Shown here: one piece after another, positions 61,401 through 64,000 of the stretch | How the letters are laid out: each line of letters begins with the position of its first letter | How positions within the stretch are numbered: position 1 is the first letter of the stretch | NCBI RefSeq assembly: GCF_001949145.1 | Contig: NW_019091358.1 | Coordinates: 1,129,924 to 1,193,923, forward strand | Reading direction: 5' to 3' | DNA from: Acanthaster planci | Taxonomy: Eukaryota > Echinodermata > Asteroidea > Valvatida > Acanthasteridae | Length of the DNA: 64,000 bases | Notes under the pieces: generated by a model | What the model was told of the DNA's origin: nothing | Database searches by the model: none | Seen by the model: only the letters and a program-made list of their open reading frames with translations | Position numbers and translations under genes: made by a program

Positions 61401-63770
61401 CGTAGCATTTTGTGATTTACTCCTCATGAAGGTTACTTTTTCTCCTGTTTTTCTTTTCCATATTCACCATGACGTAGCTTACCATGCAATGACTTTAGAG
61501 TATATCAGGACACCGTTAATTTTCATGTGTTCATGTTAACGTCTGTACTTGCGAGTGTTTTATTCGTTGTCGCGTTTGCGTGATAGAGGGATTCATCATC
61601 GCAATGTTTCCACGCATAAGTATTCCATCATATCAGAAACAATTTTAAAACCTAACCTATAATTGAAGGGGTGCGGATGAGGTCTTCAAATATCATGGCA
61701 AAGGTTGGACGACATGACTAAGGCAATTAAGCTTGACGTTGGGATTGCAGCCTATAACCCAGTGATACACACGCCGACATAGACATGTACTCTGCATGTA
61801 GTGATTTTCACTTTTGTATTGCAGTTAAAACCAAAATTTCCATCATTGCATTTCCAATTTTTACCACATCACATTTCCATCTTCAGTTTACTTCCAATCT
61901 TTATTCAAAATTAGGCCTATCATAAAAGCAAAGTAGTTTACTCTGCTCGTTTGTCATGGCAAGCTCCGCTTTTGGACATTGGCTGAGCAAAGATTTGTAC
62001 TTGGGCAATATGAAGCTACCCAAATGGAGACGTTCCGATTGGAACTCGTGTTCCCGTTGGACCGTTCTCACAAGGGAACACAGCATTCTGTGTGGAAAGT
62101 CGTGTTCCCAACGGAACGGCCGACCGTTCCGGAATGAGAACACAGCGTTCCAATGGGAACGTTCCAACCGCTCCGAATTTTGAGACGCTCCTTAACTTGC
62201 AGAGAGTGGAACGTTTCGGTGGAGTTCGGGCGGCCTGTTCTTGACACGGGTTTCTTGCTCTCGTGCTCGAACGGCGGGAACACGACTCAACAACACTGTT
62301 CTCGGAATAGGATCCCACACCACCGCCTCGTCAGGGTTTTACAGGAACACACGGAAAAACTCATGAGATTTTGATTTTTGAACAGCTGCAAAAAGTAGAG
62401 ATGGCTTCCAAAGCCATAGACAATGGGAAGTTTTGCAAAATTAAAATTAATTTTTTTCTGTAACACAGAAATGAATGTTCCTGTTTATATAAAAAGAATT
62501 CAGCCCATCCAAACATTAACTCTTGAACAACGTAGCCTACATGCTGAATGTTGCTTGTCACTAACTACCAGCGATAACCGGTTGTTTGTTCCCAGCGTAC
62601 GAGCGGCCGACCCATGAACAGCAAATCAAGCGGTTCGTGAACATACGAGAACAAGCTGCCCGAACTCAGCCATTATGTGGCCTTTCAAAATAAATCAAAA
62701 TGTACTACTGCTAAAAATTTAAAAATTCAGATATTTCCCTCTTTCGCACAAATGAAGCAAATGTACAAATTGAAGCAAAGCGGTTGCCGACGCAGGGTGA
62801 ATTTTTGTGCACGTTTTGGCCTTGCATAACAGAATGGTGGGCATTGTTGGCAGCAAGGAAAGGTCTCGTAGTGCCATAGTTTCGCTTTCAAGTGTTTCTG
62901 TTGCCCCCTAAGTAAGTCTCCTCATTCGGTTTCAGCCATGGATTTCACCAGCCATCACCACGGTGACATCAACATGCTGTACGACCTCATCTTTGCGTTC
63001 CTGTCCACGGGAAAGTTCAAAGAAGCAAAGAAGATCTTTGAGGTAATGGAAAGATCTGGAACATGACTCTAACAAAAGTCCAATATTGGTTTTGGCCATT
63101 TCATTTTTTCTGATTTTATTGACATTATTTGGCTTTTAGTATTATGGAGCGCCACTTTAATAGGCTGGTTCCTCACCCGGTATTTTCCTTTGTCAACCCC
63201 TAAAGTTCTACTGATTACAGCACGACCCCTTTTGGGAATGAAATGTACAGCATTCTGTTGGTAACAAATATTTTCCAAAAACGCTTCATATTTGCTTCAA
63301 ATCTTGCTTCAGTTTCACTCAACTGACCACTTTTCATAGTTGGTTTACAGTTGACAGTATCTTCGTGCATTGGCATAGGATCAGCAGTTAGCAAGGGGTC
63401 ATGTGGTAAAAATTGCATTACTTGTAATTTTGTTAAGCTTTGAGAAAATAGATACTTGGTTCTGTAGTTCGGGGGATCATGCATCTTTAGAATTCTATTG
63501 TACGATGGGTGCATGACTCATTCCTGGCCAAATAGAAAGAACCGTTACCTGGGGAAAAAGCCTGAATAAAACTTCAAATATTGACCTTCTCCTTGTCTCT
63601 CCCTCCCTAGACCCCCGGCATGGTGGCCAGAGATCGGCGGCTGCAGTGGTACGCTGAGCAGTGCATCAGCAAGAACCAGACCGAAGCCTTGGAGAACCTG
63701 GTTGCCATGACCAGGGATTTGTACGGATGTGATCGCGATAACATCCACTTTCAGTTACTGCAGCTCTACA
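40350..63770 (+). CDS. LRPPRC: LRPPRC, mitochondrial leucine-rich PPR-motif protein (5' 26 exons, continues past window)
   Basis: The first 26 exons encode about 990 residues; vertebrate LRPPRC has about 1,390, so the last third is outside. Residues 1-48 lack acidic residues until the end and are rich in Arg, Ser and Leu, as in a mitochondrial presequence. [55 protein letters not shown] and [11 protein letters not shown] match LRPPRC as I know it from vertebrates and contain PPR helix pairs. LRPPRC binds SLIRP in the mitochondrial matrix and stabilises mRNAs, supporting their polyadenylation and translation. The start is chosen at ATGGCG in an aagATGG context. All 25 junctions are GT-AG and keep the frame, so the gene looks intact. 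Introns hold many repeats. Confidence 0.95.
40496..44039 (+). other. LRPPRC intron 1 (3.5 kb)
   Basis: First intron. It is dominated by a fold-back repeat structure at about 40,905-42,770. No coding exon recognised on either strand. Confidence 0.85.
40905..42770. repeat. long inverted repeat / fold-back element in LRPPRC intron 1
   Basis: The left arm (about 40,930-41,215) is complementary to the right arm (about 42,455-42,765): cacctactggcttccg, aaacggttggggc, ttttcgccgcctgtaccttt and gcctgttcgatat recur reversed. A second, perfect 23-bp inverted repeat lies inside (41,611-41,633 with 41,825-41,847). No ORF of transposase type. Confidence 0.75.
44040..44230 (+). CDS. LRPPRC: LRPPRC exon 2
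   Basis: Acceptor tggagcag, completing AG+G as Arg; donor gtgagg, phase 1. Encodes [19 protein letters not shown] and the start of the helical region. Confidence 0.93.
44881..45003 (+). CDS. LRPPRC: LRPPRC exon 3
   Basis: Acceptor atttcacag, donor gtaaga-like, phase 1-1. [16 protein letters not shown] followed by [11 protein letters not shown] is the stretch most diagnostic of LRPPRC. Confidence 0.96.
45578..45699 (+). CDS. LRPPRC: LRPPRC exon 4 (PPR)
   Basis: Acceptor atcaacag, donor gtaagt, ends phase 0. [18 protein letters not shown] and [14 protein letters not shown] form a PPR helix pair nearly identical to the vertebrate protein. Confidence 0.96.
46332..46477 (+). CDS. LRPPRC: LRPPRC exon 5 (PPR)
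   Basis: Acceptor ggcgtag, donor gtgagg, phase 0-2. [29 protein letters not shown] and [12 protein letters not shown] are consecutive PPR helices. Confidence 0.95.
46852..46890 (+). CDS. LRPPRC: LRPPRC exon 6 (39-bp microexon)
   Basis: Acceptor tttgcag, donor gtatgc, phase 2-2. Encodes [13 protein letters not shown], the second helix of the PPR begun in exon 5. Confidence 0.93.
47843..47930 (+). CDS. LRPPRC: LRPPRC exon 7 (PPR)
   Basis: Acceptor tcttgtag, donor gtgagt, phase 2-0. [15 protein letters not shown] and [13 protein letters not shown] form a PPR unit. Confidence 0.95.
48308..48412 (+). CDS. LRPPRC: LRPPRC exon 8
   Basis: Acceptor tcaatag, donor gtgaat, phase 0-0, 35 codons: [15 protein letters not shown] and [14 protein letters not shown]. 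Confidence 0.9.
49044..49083 (+). CDS. LRPPRC: LRPPRC exon 9 (40-bp microexon)
   Basis: Acceptor tcctgccag, donor gtgagt, phase 0-1. Encodes [13 protein letters not shown]; placed by frame continuity between exons 8 and 10. Confidence 0.88.
49363..49523 (+). CDS. LRPPRC: LRPPRC exon 10
   Basis: Acceptor cctcttcag, donor gtgagt, phase 1-0. [19 protein letters not shown] and [11 protein letters not shown] helices. Confidence 0.93.
50705..50822 (+). CDS. LRPPRC: LRPPRC exon 11
   Basis: Acceptor tcttgcag, donor gtgagc, phase 0-1. [17 protein letters not shown] and VALRNQGSV. Confidence 0.93.
51225..51398 (-). repeat. tRNA-derived SINE, family 1, minus copy
   Basis: On the minus strand: aagtggcttagtggtcagg (A-box-like), gggttgggttcgaatcct (B box), then ccttaggtaagtcact and ctctacccgggagtaaatgggt, as in the copy at 12,538. 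Confidence 0.75.
51551..51588 (+). CDS. LRPPRC: LRPPRC exon 12 (38-bp microexon)
   Basis: Acceptor tcttttgtag, donor gtatgt, phase 1-0. [13 protein letters not shown]; found by frame continuity and splice signals. Confidence 0.87.
52060..52129 (+). CDS. LRPPRC: LRPPRC exon 13
   Basis: Acceptor attgggcag, donor gtgggg, phase 0-1. [14 protein letters not shown] is a conserved LRPPRC segment. Confidence 0.94.
52537..52658 (+). CDS. LRPPRC: LRPPRC exon 14 (PPR)
   Basis: Acceptor gttaccag, donor gtaggt, phase 1-0. [26 protein letters not shown]. Confidence 0.93.
52800..53045 (-). repeat. AT-rich dispersed repeat (pair with 57,833-58,090)
   Basis: Reverse complement carries gggctgtgccgaatattc, gaatattcgaa-type words, gagaattttcctttg and ggcttgtttccagcagattt in the same order as the copy at 57,833. 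Confidence 0.7.
53274..53364 (+). CDS. LRPPRC: LRPPRC exon 15
   Basis: Acceptor ccctctgaag, donor gtgagt, phase 0-1. [14 protein letters not shown] and LDIVVQF. The AAG acceptor is less usual, but the pyrimidine tract and frame support it. Confidence 0.87.
53468..54063 (+). mobile_element. TTAA-type (piggyBac-like) repeat, subfamily A, near-complete
   Basis: Starts ttaaccatatcctgcc and ends gcgggaaatggttat, with a decayed right TTAA. Internal sequence parallels 22,323-22,860. Lies in LRPPRC intron 15. Confidence 0.8.
54459..54525 (+). CDS. LRPPRC: LRPPRC exon 16
   Basis: Acceptor tttaaccag, donor gtaacg, phase 1-2. [16 protein letters not shown]. Lies just after a TTAA-type repeat (53,468-54,063). 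Confidence 0.87.
55233..55321 (+). CDS. LRPPRC: LRPPRC exon 17
   Basis: Acceptor ctgtcacag, donor gtgatg, phase 2-1. [15 protein letters not shown] and [10 protein letters not shown]. Confidence 0.9.
55455..55561 (+). CDS. LRPPRC: LRPPRC exon 18
   Basis: Acceptor tttttgtag, donor gtgagt, phase 1-0. [14 protein letters not shown] and [11 protein letters not shown]. Confidence 0.93.
55762..55914 (+). CDS. LRPPRC: LRPPRC exon 19
   Basis: Acceptor ccatttag or ttttag with GGG start, donor gtgagc, phase 0-0, 51 codons. [16 protein letters not shown] and [10 protein letters not shown]. Confidence 0.92.
56207..56404 (+). repeat. tandem duplication, 108-bp unit
   Basis: ctttgctgtgattgtgag starts at 56,207 and 56,315, followed by near-identical sequence built of gagtat/gagtac words. 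The unit is a multiple of three, which keeps an incidental frame open. Confidence 0.9.
56525..56705 (-). repeat. SINE-like repeat, family 2
   Basis: Contains ttggaagaaaacc and atttgaacccagatc (reversed B-box-like), then acaaggaatacaccactgcacc. Same order of motifs as 1,500-1,665. Confidence 0.5.
56811..56918 (+). CDS. LRPPRC: LRPPRC exon 20
   Basis: Acceptor tgccttcag, donor gtaaga, phase 0-0, 36 codons. [20 protein letters not shown] and [12 protein letters not shown]. Confidence 0.94.
57669..57808 (+). CDS. LRPPRC: LRPPRC exon 21 (PPR)
   Basis: Acceptor gcatcacag, donor gtgagt, phase 0-2. [29 protein letters not shown] and [10 protein letters not shown] form PPR-like helices. Confidence 0.93.
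57833..58090 (+). repeat. AT-rich dispersed repeat with gaatattcg words (pair with 52,800-53,045)
   Basis: gggttgtgccaagtatccgaatattc, repeated aatattcgaat, then gggagaattttcttttg and ggcttgtttcaagcagatt. More gaatattcg words at 58,220-58,270 suggest that the element may extend there. Confidence 0.7.
58773..58858 (+). CDS. LRPPRC: LRPPRC exon 22
   Basis: Acceptor tctttgcag, donor gtagct, phase 2-1. [27 protein letters not shown]. Confidence 0.9.
59871..60099 (+). CDS. LRPPRC: LRPPRC exon 23 (PPR)
   Basis: Donor gttagt, phase 2. The acceptor is chosen as agctttaag before 59,871 because it keeps the frame (G+AC); the closer cag at 59,875 would shift it. [28 protein letters not shown] and [11 protein letters not shown]. 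Confidence 0.87.
60341..60563. mobile_element. short inverted-repeat element, hAT-like MITE
   Basis: Left end cagtgttgtagtcgagac and right end (reversed) cagtgctgtattcaagacc, with a second inner pair accatcacaagacc/ggtcttgtgatggt. 223 bp, no ORF. Clear target duplication not seen. A diverged relative lies at about 53,036-53,205. Confidence 0.6.
60875..60999 (+). CDS. LRPPRC: LRPPRC exon 24
   Basis: Acceptor cccgtaaag, donor gtaaga, phase 2-1. [18 protein letters not shown] and [16 protein letters not shown] match the LRPPRC LIKLVEKGDT segment. Confidence 0.94.
61210..61325. repeat. GTTCC/GGAAC palindromic repeat cluster 1
   Basis: cgttcccgttcc, ccattcccactggaacg, gttccattgggaatg and cattcccaatggaatgg form several overlapping dyads. 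Confidence 0.6.
62025..62310. repeat. GTTCC/GGAAC palindromic repeat cluster 2
   Basis: More than ten GTTCC or GGAAC words within 200 bp (cgttccgattggaac, gttcccaacggaacgg, cgttccaatgggaacgttcc). Same motif family as cluster 1, in the same intron. Confidence 0.65.
62936..63042 (+). CDS. LRPPRC: LRPPRC exon 25 (PPR)
   Basis: Acceptor ggtttcag, donor gtaatg, phase 1-0. [33 protein letters not shown] correspond to the vertebrate MDFVSQE...LYDLFFAFLQTG region. Confidence 0.95.
63611..63770 (+). CDS. LRPPRC: LRPPRC exon 26, last in window
   Basis: Acceptor ccctccctag, donor gtacgc, phase 0-1. [16 protein letters not shown] and [17 protein letters not shown] match vertebrate ETPGIRARSARLQW and FECDRDQMYYNLLKLY. 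The next exon lies past 64,000. Confidence 0.95.
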
Positions 63771-64000
63771 GTACGCAGCTGAAATTGCTTTCCTGTCTTC
63801 TATGCATTTTCTTCTTTTTTTTTTCCAAGTTTTGTTCGTCTTAAAACTTGATAGTCATTTCATTTATTACCTTGTTCGATGTTGAAATACTTGCCTCAAA
63901 TGATGAATTTTCAGAAGCTGTCTGGGAAGTTACAGCAGCGTTGCTGTTTTTGTAGAATGAGCCACTTTGATGTTTTAAATCATTTGTTCAAATGCTGGAG

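Larger units (their letters stand above)
61000..62935 (+). other. LRPPRC intron 24 with GGAACG-type palindromic repeats
   Basis: 1.9-kb intron. Two clusters rich in GTTCC/GGAAC (about 61,210-61,325 and 62,025-62,310) are the only notable content. No exon recognised. Confidence 0.8.

Overview
The window is intron-rich eukaryotic nuclear DNA from a draft assembly: there is a 304-base N gap at 24,614-24,917 and a single ambiguous base in the TE-like repeat near 1,587. Short GC-rich exons with GT-AG borders lie in AT-rich introns of a few hundred bp to several kb. Three animal genes, all on the + strand, account for the coding content. The gene families, many short dispersed repeats and frequent TACATGTAC-type words suggest a marine deuterostome invertebrate. 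An echinoderm or other ambulacrarian is my best guess, but this is inference and not proven by the sequence.

Region 1 (about 1-27,800) is the 3' half of a large secreted matrix protein of the papilin family. I resolve 24 coding exons from 816 to 25,385, about 1,695 residues, and the 5' part lies outside the window. Domain order is three Kunitz, five thyroglobulin type-1 (TY), then five Kunitz+TY pairs (the first pair carrying a Ser/Thr/Pro-rich linker), a papilin-type Cys module, three Ig domains and a C-terminal PLAC domain with a basic tail. All 23 introns between these exons are phase 1. The IG-PLAC end and the Cys module identify papilin. The ten TY domains are the unusual part: the chain combines serine-protease-inhibitor modules (Kunitz) with modules that in other proteins bind or inhibit cysteine proteases (TY).

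Region 2 (about 28,000-36,500) is a two-exon F-box/leucine-rich-repeat gene of 707 residues, with a 4.4-kb intron between LRR-coding segments. It is probably a substrate receptor of an SCF ubiquitin ligase and I cannot assign an orthologue.

Region 3 (40,350 to the window end) is the first 26 exons (about 990 residues) of LRPPRC, the mitochondrial leucine-rich PPR protein that stabilises mitochondrial mRNAs. It starts with an Arg/Ser-rich presequence and continues beyond the window. The reading frame is continuous through every junction.

Introns and intergenic DNA hold many short non-autonomous repeats: TTAA-bounded piggyBac-like elements (four copies of one family, one inserted beside or in another), a TTAA element at 13,026-13,450, a tRNA-derived SINE family in three places, a second SINE-like family, fold-back elements and two tandem duplications. 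I saw no tRNA, rRNA, CRISPR or prokaryotic features. The three genes show no obvious functional link.
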